This document shows, in pieces, positions 1 to 7,939 of a stretch of 64,000 nt of DNA. The stretch spans positions 1,612,001 to 1,676,000 of the forward strand of contig NZ_CP029397.2 in the NCBI RefSeq assembly GCF_001704615.3, written 5' to 3'. How positions within the stretch are numbered: position 1 is the first letter of the stretch; each line of letters opens with the position of its first letter. Made by a program: the position numbers and the translations under genes. The DNA comes from Acinetobacter defluvii. GTDB taxonomy: Bacteria > Pseudomonadota > Gammaproteobacteria > Pseudomonadales > Moraxellaceae. Below the pieces are notes generated by a model. That model ran no database searches. It saw only the letters and a list, made by a program, of their open reading frames with translations, and was not told the origin of the DNA.

Positions 1-430
1 CTGCTGCACATGCAATCACCATACCTGTTTTGACTTTTTTCAGTTTTTCAAAACCTTTTTTCCAGTCATCGGTCGGTGCGCCATCGGTCATGATAAAGAC
101 CAAAGGTTTCCAGTCGCCACGTGTATCTGGTGTAGTTTTTTGCACTTCTTGTTCAATTTTATCTGCCAACAATGACAAAGCCTCACCCAACTGGGTTGTC
201 CCAGTTGCTTGTAGATTTGGTGTATTAAACATTGCCAACTCAGTTAAAGGCATAAGTTGTTTTGCGGTAGTATCAAAACTGATAATCGACAGATAAGCTG
301 TTTCTAAGGCATAAGGGTCTTGTCTTAAAGATGACACTAACATTTCCACACCATTTTTAACTGCTTCAATGGGCTCGCCCAACATAGAGCCTGATGTGTC
401 GAGCAGTAAATAAACGGGTAATCTTCTCAT
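1..430 (-). CDS. TerY-like von Willebrand factor A (VWA) domain protein, partial
   Basis: Seen: an open frame from an ATG at 430 down to the left edge, about 143 codons, with the 3' end outside the window. It begins MRRLPVYLLLDTSGS, so the MIDAS metal site D11-x-S13-x-S15 lies just inside the first beta strand. A second MIDAS-type stretch, FIMTDGAPTDDW, lies near residue 115. An AAGGAT ribosome-binding site precedes the start. Known: this layout is typical of TerY-type VWA proteins, cytosolic metal-dependent protein-binding modules often encoded beside a PP2C phosphatase and a protein kinase (TerY-P triad) or tellurium-resistance genes. The partner genes would lie left of this window and cannot be seen. 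No signal peptide is visible. The family call is firm; the role in this organism is inference. Confidence 0.85.
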   Translation of the reverse strand, partial: MRRLPVYLLLDTSGSMLGEPIEAVKNGVEMLVSSLRQDPYALETAYLSIISFDTTAKQLMPLTELAMFNTPNLQATGTTQLGEALSLLADKIEQEVQKTTPDTRGDWKPLVFIMTDGAPTDDWKKGFEKLKKVKTGMVIACAA

Positions 431-699
431 GCTGCTATATCCTTGTTATCCATTGTTAAAATACGTATTGCAAAATATCTTAGCTGAATTATTAAAAAAT
501 TAAATACGTTGTTTCAGGGTATTTATATTTTTAAAAGTAACTGCTGACATTCATCTAAAATGATGATTTAAAAAATTTATTCTACTGAATTTATAACAAT
601 TTATAGCAACATGTAAACCACAAAAATAAAAATAGCCGAGACAGTTCGTTCGGCTATTTTGCAGGGCACTCTAATCACAATATCTTCAATGCTAATATC
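431..699. other. AT-rich intergenic region
   Basis: About 270 bases between the TerY-like gene and the first mini-lipoprotein. The only structure I see is the hairpin at 628-660, listed separately. No open frame with a ribosome-binding site was found. Confidence 0.6.
628..660 (-). terminator. Hairpin terminator after the mini-lipoprotein gene
   Basis: The arms AAATAGCCGA and TCGGCTATTT pair perfectly around a 10-nt loop. Flanking A and T runs could terminate transcription from either side; the nearest 3' end is the minus-strand gene ending at 700. Confidence 0.75.
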
Positions 700-882
700 T
701 TAATGACTACGACCTTCTTGGTTGGCATGACCAACACAGCCTGCACTACCACCAATCACAAAACCACGTTCTGCTTTACAAGAACCAATCACTTGACCAC
801 GTGAATCATAAGTAGTTACGGTTGATGCACATCCTGTCATCAAAACTGCTGCACAAAGTGCGATTAATGCTGAAATTTTCAT
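700..882 (-). CDS. Small lipoprotein, paralogue of the next gene
   Basis: This is a 60-residue protein with a signal peptide and the lipobox MTGC (lipidated Cys18), so it probably sits in the cell envelope. The mature part is about 42 residues and contains TTYDSRGQVIGSCKAE followed by GFVIGG. The adjacent minus-strand gene carries the same motif (TYDAAGNAIGSCKA, GFIIGA), so the two arose by tandem duplication. Two further Cys residues in the mature part are shared by both copies and could form a disulphide. I do not recognise a function. A terminator lies 40 bases downstream. Confidence 0.75.
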   Translation of the reverse strand: MKISALIALCAAVLMTGCASTVTTYDSRGQVIGSCKAERGFVIGGSAGCVGHANQEGRSH

Positions 883-923
883 AATTTTTCCTTTTTGTAT
901 TGACTCAGTGTCAATAACCCCTG

Positions 924-1172
924 CTAATTTAATTGAATTTGTGTATTGACTGGTGGCATTGGCAATAACCCTGTCTTGATATTTACTTGGCGATAATCAA
1001 TATCTTTGCTATTACCATGACCATAACAAACAGCTTTTGCCCCAATAATAAAACCTTGGGTCGCTTTACATGAGCCAATCGCATTACCTGCTGCATCATA
1101 AGTAATGACTTTGGCACTACAACCACTCAGAAACACCAAAAGACTTGCGATAAAATACTTTTTAAAACTCAC
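924..1172 (-). CDS. Small lipoprotein, tandem paralogue
   Basis: This 82-residue lipoprotein has a signal peptide ending in the lipobox LSGC (Cys18). The mature region shares with its neighbour the pattern TYD-x3-G-x-x-IGSCKA-x2-GF-x-IG, then a Cys, then GHxN. It carries a C-terminal extension of about 22 residues that the shorter copy lacks, ending in a Pro/Gln-rich segment. The 41 bases separating the two genes allow co-transcription. The function is unknown; envelope localisation rests on the lipobox. Confidence 0.75.
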   Translation of the reverse strand: MSFKKYFIASLLVFLSGCSAKVITYDAAGNAIGSCKATQGFIIGAKAVCYGHGNSKDIDYRQVNIKTGLLPMPPVNTQIQLN

Positions 1173-1288
1173 CTTAACCCCTATTTAAACTTAGCTAAAT
1201 AATTTATAAAAATTATCAACTTATTTTTAATTTAGAGTAATTCTATATCGTATTTTAAAACTGTAAAGTATTATTTTTAAACAGACGA

Positions 1289-1315
1289 TAAAAAACCACC
1301 TCAAAGGTGGCTATT
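1289..1315 (-). terminator. Terminator of the CDF exporter gene
   Basis: CCACCT and AGGTGG pair around a three-base loop, preceded on the plus strand by a run of As that becomes a U tract on the minus-strand transcript. It lies just after the stop at 1329. Confidence 0.75.
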
Positions 1316-1328
1316 AAATCTATAAAGT

Positions 1329-1958
1329 TTAAGTAGTTAACACTGGCTTGTTGTCTTTTCTTTCCTGCAACGCTTTCTTAATCACCTGATAACCACCTGT
1401 TAATCCCAAAGTCGCCATAATCACCGCAACAATAATATCGGGTAATAAACTGCCTGTACCAAATACCCCGACTGCCGCCAAAATCACCGCAACATTACCA
1501 ATCGCATCATTACGGCTACACAACCACACCGACTGCATATTGGAATCACCATCTCGGAAAGCGTACAGAACTACTGCGGCAACCACATTAGCAATCAACG
1601 CTAAAATACCGATTGCCCCCATGGTAATTGCTTCAGGTGGAATTCCCTGGATATAAGCATAGGCAGATTTACCGATGACCACAAAACCAAACAACGCCAT
1701 GGTTAAGCCTTTTAGCAATGCAACTGTTGCACGCCAATATAGGCTCGCTCCCAAAACAGCAAGCGAAATACCATAGTTCACCGCATCACCGAAGAAGTCT
1801 AAAGAATCCGCCCACAGCGCTGATGAATGCGCATAAGCACCACCGATCAACTCAACAAAGAACATCGCAAGGTTAATCACCAATGCAATCCACAGTGCTG
1901 TTCTAAACTTACTGTTTGGTTTTTGTGGTGCAGGTTCATGACTACAAGTACACGCCAT
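1329..1958 (-). CDS. CDF-family divalent metal exporter
   Basis: This 209-residue inner-membrane protein has about six hydrophobic segments and no large C-terminal cytosolic domain. Cation diffusion facilitators bind metal through an HxxxD or DxxxD pair in TM2 and an HxxxD pair in TM5. Here TM2 shows ADSLDFFGDAVNY, giving D54 and D58, and the TM5 region shows WLCSRNDAIGN, giving C147 and D151, so a Cys stands where His is usual. The N-terminus has a CTCSH cluster that could also bind metal. The promoter is of MerR type and the divergent gene is a metal-sensing MerR protein, which points to Zn, Cd, Pb or a similar ion. The metal cannot be named from sequence. Confidence 0.85.
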   Translation of the reverse strand: MACTCSHEPAPQKPNSKFRTALWIALVINLAMFFVELIGGAYAHSSALWADSLDFFGDAVNYGISLAVLGASLYWRATVALLKGLTMALFGFVVIGKSAYAYIQGIPPEAITMGAIGILALIANVVAAVVLYAFRDGDSNMQSVWLCSRNDAIGNVAVILAAVGVFGTGSLLPDIIVAVIMATLGLTGGYQVIKKALQERKDNKPVLTT

Positions 1959-1997
1959 TTCACATCCCCTTGATTAATTATTCATCTGTATTATGCT

Positions 1998-2028
1998 ATT
2001 TAAAACTATGGACTAACTCCAAGGTCAA
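1998..2028 (-). promoter_or_regulatory. MerR-type promoter and operator of the CDF gene
   Basis: On the minus strand TTGACC (2023-2028) and TTAAAT (1998-2003) are separated by 19 bases, the over-long spacing that MerR-family activators correct by distorting the DNA. The spacer holds an imperfect dyad centred on GGAGTTAGTCC. Confidence 0.8.
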
Positions 2029-2060
2029 GCCTTGTTTGAGTATTTTTGGAGAAATGTATC

Positions 2061-2468
2061 ATGCAACATTATTTAATCAGTGATTTGGCTAAAAACACCC
2101 AACTGAGTACTGATACCATTCGTTTTTATGAAAAGAAAAATTTGATTCAAGCAAGTTTTAGAGCTGAAAATAATTATAAATATTATGATGATGAATGCCT
2201 GAAACGTTTAATTTTCATCAAACGCTGTCGTGCTTTGGACATGACATTAAATGAAATTGTGGTATTATTGGAACAGGTGCAACATCCTGAACGTGGCTGT
2301 AAAATTGTCGATCAATTGATTGAAGAACACATTCAGCATGTGGAAACACGGATTCTAGAATTGCAGAGTTTTAAAACACAATTGGTTGCTCTACGTCAAA
2401 GCTGTGCTTCGGACAGTACCATTGACCATTGTCAGATCGTTAAAAATTTAGAGGCTTCGATTGAATAA
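2061..2468 (+). CDS. MerR-family metal-responsive regulator (ZntR/CadR/PbrR type)
   Basis: This 135-residue protein begins MQHYLISDLAKN, with the MerR winged helix and the FYEKKNLI motif in the first 30 residues. A long dimerisation helix leads to the metal site. The Cys residues are C80, C115 and C124, matching the positions used by ZntR-like sensors of divalent ions rather than CueR. A frame with a TTG start 15 bases upstream exists, but GGAGA at 2048-2052 is placed for the ATG at 2061. It is divergent from the CDF exporter and its gene starts about 30 bases from that promoter's -35 box, so it most likely activates the exporter and represses itself. The exact metal is undetermined. Confidence 0.85.
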   Translation: MQHYLISDLAKNTQLSTDTIRFYEKKNLIQASFRAENNYKYYDDECLKRLIFIKRCRALDMTLNEIVVLLEQVQHPERGCKIVDQLIEEHIQHVETRILELQSFKTQLVALRQSCASDSTIDHCQIVKNLEASIE

Positions 2469-2679
2469 ATCATATGATCTGAAAAACACACAAATTCAAA
2501 ATTCGATTACCACATATTTTATCTATTGCAGAAGTTGACATGGATTGCTGTTGGGAGAGCTTTCCAGGATGAATTTCTCACCTAACAAAAATTTCTTTTC
2601 ATCTTTGAATCGAAAATACTGCCGACATAAATTGATTTTCAAAAAAATATTGGGCTATGCTAATTTTCGATGTCAATCA

Positions 2680-3384
2680 TCAAATCGACTTCTGATTCAC
2701 TCTATTTGACAACTGCTCTGCGGATTCCTTACGTTCAGAATAACGATCCGTTAAATACCCTGCTTGCCCACGAGTCAACAAAGTGAACTTATACAATTCC
2801 TCCATCACATCCACAATACGATCATAATAAGATGAAGGTTTCATCCGATCATTTTCATCAAACTCTAAAAATGCTTTTGGGATAGAGGATTGATTTGGAA
2901 TCGTAATCATCCGCATCCAACGTCCTAAAATCCGCAATTGATTCACCGTATTAAATGACTGCGAACCGCCACAGACCTGCATCAGTGCCAAAGTCTTGCC
3001 TTGAGTTGCACGAATCGCCCCAGCTGCCAAAGGAATCCAATCAATCTGTGCTTTGAAAATAGAACTCATTGAACCATGACGTTCAGGCGAACACCACACC
3101 ATCCCCTCAGACCATGCCAAAAGTTCATGTAATTCCTGAACTTTTGGATGTGATGACGCTGCATCTTCAGGAAGTGGCAAGCCTTTGGGATGGAAAATTT
3201 TCACCTCTGCACCCAAATGCTCGAGAATTCGTCCTGCCTCCATCACCGCCAAACGGCTAAACGAACGCTCACGATTTGAACCATAGAGCAATAAAATTCG
3301 AGGGGCATGTGGAAGCTTCTGTGCTTGAACATTTTCGAAACTCGGCTGCTCAAACAATGCTACATCTATATTTGGCAATGTCAT
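2680..3384 (-). CDS. arsH: ArsH, NADPH-dependent FMN oxidoreductase of arsenic resistance
   Basis: This 234-residue flavodoxin-like protein carries the flavin-phosphate loop [13 protein letters not shown] near residues 32-44 and the ArsH stretch [12 protein letters not shown]. Known: ArsH oxidises trivalent organoarsenicals to less toxic pentavalent forms using NADPH and FMN in the cytosol. It is the last gene of a minus-strand arsR-arsC-acr3-arsH set and its start overlaps the acr3 stop by four bases (ATGA), implying translational coupling. Length and motifs are normal. Confidence 0.92.
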   Translation of the reverse strand: MTLPNIDVALFEQPSFENVQAQKLPHAPRILLLYGSNRERSFSRLAVMEAGRILEHLGAEVKIFHPKGLPLPEDAASSHPKVQELHELLAWSEGMVWCSPERHGSMSSIFKAQIDWIPLAAGAIRATQGKTLALMQVCGGSQSFNTVNQLRILGRWMRMITIPNQSSIPKAFLEFDENDRMKPSSYYDRIVDVMEELYKFTLLTRGQAGYLTDRYSERKESAEQLSNRVNQKSI

Positions 3385-4430
3385 TGACTACCCACCTCTT
3401 TAAATAGTTTTTTCCGTAACCACAACGACACACTCACCAAAGCAATCAATACAGGCACTTCAACCAAAGGACCGATCACCGTGGTAAATGCCACAGGTGA
3501 AGCCAAACCAAAAGTTGCAATCGCCACAGCAAGTGCCAACTCAAAGTTATTGCCTGCTGCTGTGAATGAAATGGCAGTTGTTTTCGGATAATCATTGCCC
3601 ATCCATTTGCTCATAAAAAAGCTAATGAAAAACATCACGATAAAATACACTGTCAAAGGAAGAGCGATTTGCAGCACATCCAATGGCAATGCCACCACAT
3701 CCGCTCCTTTTAGACTAAACATCGCCACGATGGTAAATAGCAATGCTAGTAAACTCAGCGGACTAATTTTAGGTATGAAGGTATTTTGATACCAGTCCAG
3801 ACCCTTTTGTTTGACCAAAATCGAACGGGTTAAAAAACCCAATAAGAATGGAATACCGAGATAAATCAGTACCGCTTGTGTGATCGTCCAAAAACTGACA
3901 TTGATCACTTGCGATTCAACACCAAAAAACGGCGGTAAATAGGTTAAAAATAACCATGCATAGCTACTAAAAAACAGGATTTGAAAAATACTGTTAAATG
4001 CCACCAAGGCTGCAACATACTGATTATCACCACATGCGAGATTATTCCACACCAATACCATTGCGATACAACGTGCCAAGCCGATCAAAATTAGCCCTGT
4101 CATATACTCTGGATAGTCCTGCAAAAACAGAATCGCAAGCGCGAACATCAAACATGGTGCAATCAACCAGTTTTGCACTAAAGACAAAAGCAAGGTGCGT
4201 TTATCCTGAAAGACTTGGCTTAAATTCTTATAATCCACTTTGGCTAGAGGCGGATACATCATCAAAATCAAACCAATGGCGATGGGTAAATTCACCGTTC
4301 CCATACTCATCTGATTTAAGCTTTGCGCTGTTTCGGGTAAAAACAGACCGATTGCAATGCCAACAGCCATGGCGATAAAAATCCAAAGTGTGAGATTTCG
4401 ATCTAAAAAAGAAAGTTTCTGAACGGACAT
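3381..4430 (-). CDS. acr3: Arsenite efflux transporter, ACR3 family
   Basis: This 349-residue inner-membrane protein has about ten hydrophobic helices and starts [18 protein letters not shown]. Diagnostic ACR3 features include the stretch [15 protein letters not shown] with the conserved Cys, and [20 protein letters not shown], matching the bile/arsenite transporter fold. Known: ACR3 exports arsenite using the proton-motive force. It lies between arsC and arsH, with ten bases to arsC. It is also called ArsB in some annotations, but it belongs to the ACR3 family, not the ArsB family. Confidence 0.93.
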   Translation of the reverse strand: MSVQKLSFLDRNLTLWIFIAMAVGIAIGLFLPETAQSLNQMSMGTVNLPIAIGLILMMYPPLAKVDYKNLSQVFQDKRTLLLSLVQNWLIAPCLMFALAILFLQDYPEYMTGLILIGLARCIAMVLVWNNLACGDNQYVAALVAFNSIFQILFFSSYAWLFLTYLPPFFGVESQVINVSFWTITQAVLIYLGIPFLLGFLTRSILVKQKGLDWYQNTFIPKISPLSLLALLFTIVAMFSLKGADVVALPLDVLQIALPLTVYFIVMFFISFFMSKWMGNDYPKTTAISFTAAGNNFELALAVAIATFGLASPVAFTTVIGPLVEVPVLIALVSVSLWLRKKLFKEVGSQ

Positions 4431-4440
4431 AGCTTAATCT

Positions 4441-4914
4441 TCACGCAATCAGAGCAATTTTTTCGAGTGCTTCGGCTAATTCCTGTGCATTCAATTGTTC
4501 AAAATTCAGTGCAAAAAATGCATCAAAACGACGTTGAATATGTTGCACGGTTGAATTAAATCCCTGTAATTTTTCTGCTTCTGGCAAATCTAAATGCGAA
4601 GGATCATCTAGACCCCAATGCACTTTTAAAGCTTTACCCAAATAGAGTGGGCAAGACTCCTTAGCAGCTTCGCTGCATACAGTGACCACAATGTCAGGGG
4701 AAAATGCTTCACATGACTGCATATTTTTACTAAATAAACTCTCAGTCGGTATATTCAAACTTTGTAAGGTTTTCAAGGTCAGTGGATGCACCTGTCCTGA
4801 TGGATGACTGCCTGCACTACATGCCTCGAAACCTGTCGGCGCTTGTGCATTAAATAAAGCTTCCGAAAGAATGCTTCGACAACTATTCCCTGTACATAAA
4901 AATAAAATTTTCAT
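4441..4914 (-). CDS. arsC: Arsenate reductase, low-molecular-weight phosphatase type
   Basis: This 157-residue cytosolic protein starts MKILFLCTGNSCRS, giving the CX5R phosphatase loop with C7 and R13. A second pair, C80 and C88, in the stretch VVTVCSEAAKESCP, corresponds to the resolving Cys pair of thioredoxin-linked arsenate reductases. Known: the enzyme reduces arsenate to arsenite, which ACR3 then exports. DDPSH, near residue 120, supplies the general-acid Asp. It lies between arsR and acr3 in one transcription unit. Confidence 0.92.
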   Translation of the reverse strand: MKILFLCTGNSCRSILSEALFNAQAPTGFEACSAGSHPSGQVHPLTLKTLQSLNIPTESLFSKNMQSCEAFSPDIVVTVCSEAAKESCPLYLGKALKVHWGLDDPSHLDLPEAEKLQGFNSTVQHIQRRFDAFFALNFEQLNAQELAEALEKIALIA

Positions 4915-4928
4915 CTTAATTCAATCAC

Positions 4929-5252
4929 CTATTCACAACATTTTAGATTTTCAGAACAATTATTTTCAGCCAAATCAAAACGCTGATCCTGTTCTGCGAG
5001 TTTAAATAAAATCTCTTTACACCATGGAGCCAACTCATCATGAAGCTGATAGTAAACCCATTGCCCTTGGCGACGATCTTGCAAAATCTGCGAAGTTCGC
5101 AATAGCCCCAAATGCCGTGAAATTTTTGGCTGACTGAGTTCTAAACTTTCAGTCAAATCACAGACACATCGTTCACCCTGCTTCACGATCATTAGCAAAA
5201 TATCGAGCCGCGTTTGATCAGCGAGACATTTAAAAAAATCAACTTGATTCAT
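4929..5252 (-). CDS. arsR: ArsR-family arsenic-responsive repressor
   Basis: This winged-helix repressor contains ERCVCDLTESL, the CVC motif (C29, C31) that binds trivalent arsenic, followed by the recognition helix LSQPKISRHLGLL. The start is uncertain: ATGs at 5252 (MNQVDFFKCL), 5258 and 5282 share the frame. I chose 5252 because family members begin just before the FFKALAD-like helix and because the segment to 5282 overlaps the probable operator. No start has a strong ribosome-binding site. The C-terminus ends in a Cys-rich tail (NNCSENLKCCE). It is the first gene of the ars set and presumably autoregulates it. Confidence 0.9.
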   Translation of the reverse strand: MNQVDFFKCLADQTRLDILLMIVKQGERCVCDLTESLELSQPKISRHLGLLRTSQILQDRRQGQWVYYQLHDELAPWCKEILFKLAEQDQRFDLAENNCSENLKCCE

Positions 5253-5255
5253 AAG

Positions 5256-5288
5256 CATATATGGATATATGTATTTCCACATATACTA
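5256..5288. promoter_or_regulatory. Probable ArsR operator
   Basis: An AT-rich imperfect dyad (TATGGA ... TCCACATA) overlaps the arsR start region. ArsR repressors bind such AT-rich dyads at their own promoter. Placement is by position and symmetry only. Confidence 0.45.
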
Positions 5289-5415
5289 AACTTAAAATGA
5301 GCCATTTAACAGTATTTTGTGATTAATCATGTGTAATTCCGAGCTTTTTACTAGGTTGAATCTATTTTTTTTATCACTAAAATAATACCCATAAAGTTTT
5401 TATGCCTTTTGCGAC

Positions 5416-6831
5416 ATGACTATTTCACACGTTACCGAACTTCTCTCTCCTGCTGGCTCACTAAAAAATATGCGTTATGCCTTTGCTTATGGTGCAGATG
5501 CAGTTTATGCGGGTCAACCACGCTATAGTCTGCGTGTTCGTAACAATGAATTTGATCATGACAATTTAAAAATTGGGATCGCAGAAGCACATGCCTTAGG
5601 TAAAAAGTTTTATGTTGTGGTCAATATTCAGCCACATAATTCTAAGTTAAAAAACTTTATCCGAGATTTAGAACCTGTAGTTGCGATGCAACCTGATGCC
5701 TTAATTATGTCTGATCCTGGTTTGATTATGATGGTGCGTGAACATTTTCCAGAAATGTCGATTCACCTATCTGTTCAAGCCAATGCAGTCAATTGGGCAA
5801 CGGTCAAATTTTGGAAAAATATGGGTTTAACACGTGTGATTTTATCACGTGAATTATCCCTCGAAGAGATCGAAGAGATTAAGCAAAATGTACCTGATAT
5901 GGAAATCGAGGTTTTCGTACATGGTGCGCTTTGCATGGCTTATTCTGGTCGTTGCTTACTTTCAGGCTATATGAATAAACGTGATGCCAATCAAGGCGCT
6001 TGCACCAATGCTTGTCGCTGGGATTATAAAGTTCACGAAGCAGCAGAAGATGTGCTTGGGGATGTCATTCCAGTTCAACAACTGGAGGCAACATCGACAT
6101 GCTGCACCCATAAAGATGCCGATGAGCAACACGCCCACCACTACAACAAAAATCAGCAAAATCAATTTGGCGAGCCAGTTTTATTACAACGTAATCAAGA
6201 AGATATGTTTGCCGCAGAAGAAGATGAACATGGCACATATTTCATGAACTCTAAAGATTTACGTGCTGTTCAGCATGTCGATCGTCTGACAAAAATGGGG
6301 ATTCATTCTTTAAAAATTGAAGGTCGTACCAAGTCCTATTTTTATTGTGCTAGAACAGCACAAATTTATCGTAAAGCCATTGATGATGCGCGAGCAGGAA
6401 AAAACTTTGACCCTGCGCTGATGACACAACTCGAAGGTCTAGCAAATCGTGGCTATACCGAAGGTTTTTTACGCCGTCATGTGCATACTGAATATCAAAA
6501 CTATGAAACTGGTTCTTCTCGTTTTGATCACCAACAGTTTGTGGGTGAAGTGCTAGAACGCCACGGAAATTATTTGAAAGTTGAAGTAAAAAATCGTTTT
6601 ATTGTGGGTGATTCATTAGAGTTAATGACTACATCGGGCAATATTACTTTTGAGCTTACTGAAATGCGAGATAAAAAAGGCAATCCTATTTTTGATGCAA
6701 AAGGTTCGGGATATATCGTTGATATTCCTACTCCTGCTGATGTTGATATGCGCTTTGCTTTACTCATTCGTAACTTACCTGAGTCTAGTGCAGATATTTC
6801 AGCGTCTTCTTTGGCTTATCAAGCGAGTTAA
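5416..6831 (+). CDS. trhP: TrhP (YegQ), U32-family tRNA U34 hydroxylation protein
   Basis: This 471-residue protein begins with the U32 signature ELLSPAGSLKNMRYAFAYGA. The central motif HGALCMAYSGRC and the following GACTNACRW supply the four Cys that hold an iron-sulphur cluster in this family. Known: YegQ/TrhP forms 5-hydroxyuridine at the tRNA wobble position, drawing on prephenate-derived chemistry. Compared with the E. coli protein as I remember it, the region after CRWDY has a Cys/His-rich insertion (C229, C230, H232, H239, H241, H242). A ferredoxin gene starts two bases after the stop. Older databases call this family peptidase U32; protease activity is doubtful for this branch. Confidence 0.9.
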   Translation: MTISHVTELLSPAGSLKNMRYAFAYGADAVYAGQPRYSLRVRNNEFDHDNLKIGIAEAHALGKKFYVVVNIQPHNSKLKNFIRDLEPVVAMQPDALIMSDPGLIMMVREHFPEMSIHLSVQANAVNWATVKFWKNMGLTRVILSRELSLEEIEEIKQNVPDMEIEVFVHGALCMAYSGRCLLSGYMNKRDANQGACTNACRWDYKVHEAAEDVLGDVIPVQQLEATSTCCTHKDADEQHAHHYNKNQQNQFGEPVLLQRNQEDMFAAEEDEHGTYFMNSKDLRAVQHVDRLTKMGIHSLKIEGRTKSYFYCARTAQIYRKAIDDARAGKNFDPALMTQLEGLANRGYTEGFLRRHVHTEYQNYETGSSRFDHQQFVGEVLERHGNYLKVEVKNRFIVGDSLELMTTSGNITFELTEMRDKKGNPIFDAKGSGYIVDIPTPADVDMRFALLIRNLPESSADISASSLAYQAS

Positions 6832-6833
6832 TC

Positions 6834-7091
6834 ATGGCACTATTTATCACGAATGAATGTACCAATTGTGACATGTGTGTTCCAGAGTGTCCCAATCAAG
6901 CTATTTTTGAAGGTGAAAAAGTTTATGAAATCGATGTAGAACGTTGCACAGAATGCGTTGGGTTTTACGAGCATCAAACATGCGTTGAGGTTTGTCCAAT
7001 CGAATGCATCGTACCGCATCCAGAGCATCGAGAATCTAAAGAAAAATTACTGGAAAAGTTTCATGCTTTAAACTTATTTGATCGTTCCTAA
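6834..7091 (+). CDS. YfhL-family 2[4Fe-4S] ferredoxin
   Basis: This 85-residue ferredoxin has two cluster-binding runs. The first is CTNCDMCVPECP, with CxxCxxCxxxCP spacing. The second is CTECVGFYEHQTCVEVCP, with the longer insertion typical of YfhL/Alvin-type ferredoxins. It starts two bases after trhP, so the two are almost certainly co-translated. I infer that it passes electrons to the iron-sulphur protein TrhP. The C-terminal helix (KEKLLEKFHAL) is also typical of this subfamily. Confidence 0.9.
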   Translation: MALFITNECTNCDMCVPECPNQAIFEGEKVYEIDVERCTECVGFYEHQTCVEVCPIECIVPHPEHRESKEKLLEKFHALNLFDRS

Positions 7092-7177
7092 ATAAATTTA
7101 AGGATAACGATAAATAATAAAAGAAGTTGAGAGGATCAGCTTTAAGATTAAAAACAATAAATCTTATTAGGGGAAAA

Positions 7178-7223
7178 GAAAGCCAAAGTGTAATTGGGGG
7201 ATTTGGGGAACACTTTGGCTTTC
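7178..7223. repeat. 13-bp perfect hairpin with G-rich loop
   Basis: GAAAGCCAAAGTG (7178-7190) and CACTTTGGCTTTC (7211-7223) are perfect complements around a 20-base loop containing GGGGG and GGGG runs. No U tract follows on either strand, so it is not a classic terminator. It could be a stable small-RNA element or a transcript 3' end. Confidence 0.6.
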
Positions 7224-7758
7224 AATTTAAGACATTTATCTCAATAGTGTATATCGTAGCGTAGGTTTTCTCTAATTTTTCTCGGCATCCTCTTTACCTA
7301 CGATGCCATATATAAATAATGTGTAATAGCAACTTTTATCAATAAAATAATAATTTGCTCTACCAAATTTGCACGAATCGCATGATTCTCTTCACTCTGA
7401 AATAAAAGAACCTGACTAGCTCATATTGAAAATACAGTGAATTTCATTTATATGTTTTTAATTTTTTATTGACAAACTGAACTGAGTCGCATTCATACAC
7501 TTTAGAACATCATCCAAAAACTTTTATATCCATTTTTAAGCTAAGCTTTCCATCATATTTTATATACCAAGTCTAAACAGAAAAACTTCTACATTTATAA
7601 CACAATTCAACAAAAGTTTTTGTTTTACTTGTTTTTTTAGACAATTGATTCACTTCTCAAGCTTTTTCCTAAGGAATACAAAACTTTAGCACGACTATGT
7701 ATAAATTAAATTTATTGGTATGATTCATAAAAACTTAGTCTTGGTCGTATTTAGTTAC

Positions 7759-7786
7759 GCTTTTTATTATTGAATCAATAAAAAGC
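7759..7786. repeat. Inverted repeat upstream of metQ
   Basis: GCTTTTTATT and AATAAAAAGC form a ten-base stem around eight bases, about 155 bases before metQ. A role as operator or terminator is not clear. Confidence 0.45.
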
Positions 7787-7939
7787 CAAGCAAACCAATC
7801 TCAAATTGAAAAATTTTTGTATGTCATATCAATCATATAGAGAAGACACAAATTTGTTTTAAGCTGTATTGGGTAATTGAGCGTATTTATTTAAAAGTGT
7901 AGTCGTTAACCTACATAATATTATATTCAGGATTTAAAC

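Larger units (their letters stand above)
7092..7939 (+). other. 850-base gene-poor stretch with hairpins
   Basis: No open frame with a plausible start was found on either strand. The stretch is very AT-rich from 7310 onward. It holds a 13-bp perfect stem at 7178-7223, a weaker seven-base pairing between 7260-7266 and 7296-7302, and a ten-base stem at 7759-7786. It may contain the trhP terminator, a small RNA, the metQ promoter, or remnants of decayed genes. I cannot decide among these. Confidence 0.5.

Noticed and set aside
30..296. 88-codon open frame on the plus strand near the left edge
   Set aside because: It lies opposite the TerY-like gene, which has the proper motifs, and has no ribosome-binding site.
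7092..7939. CRISPR array or integrase attachment site in the long gap
   Set aside because: There are no regularly spaced repeats, tRNA ends or integrase gene nearby.
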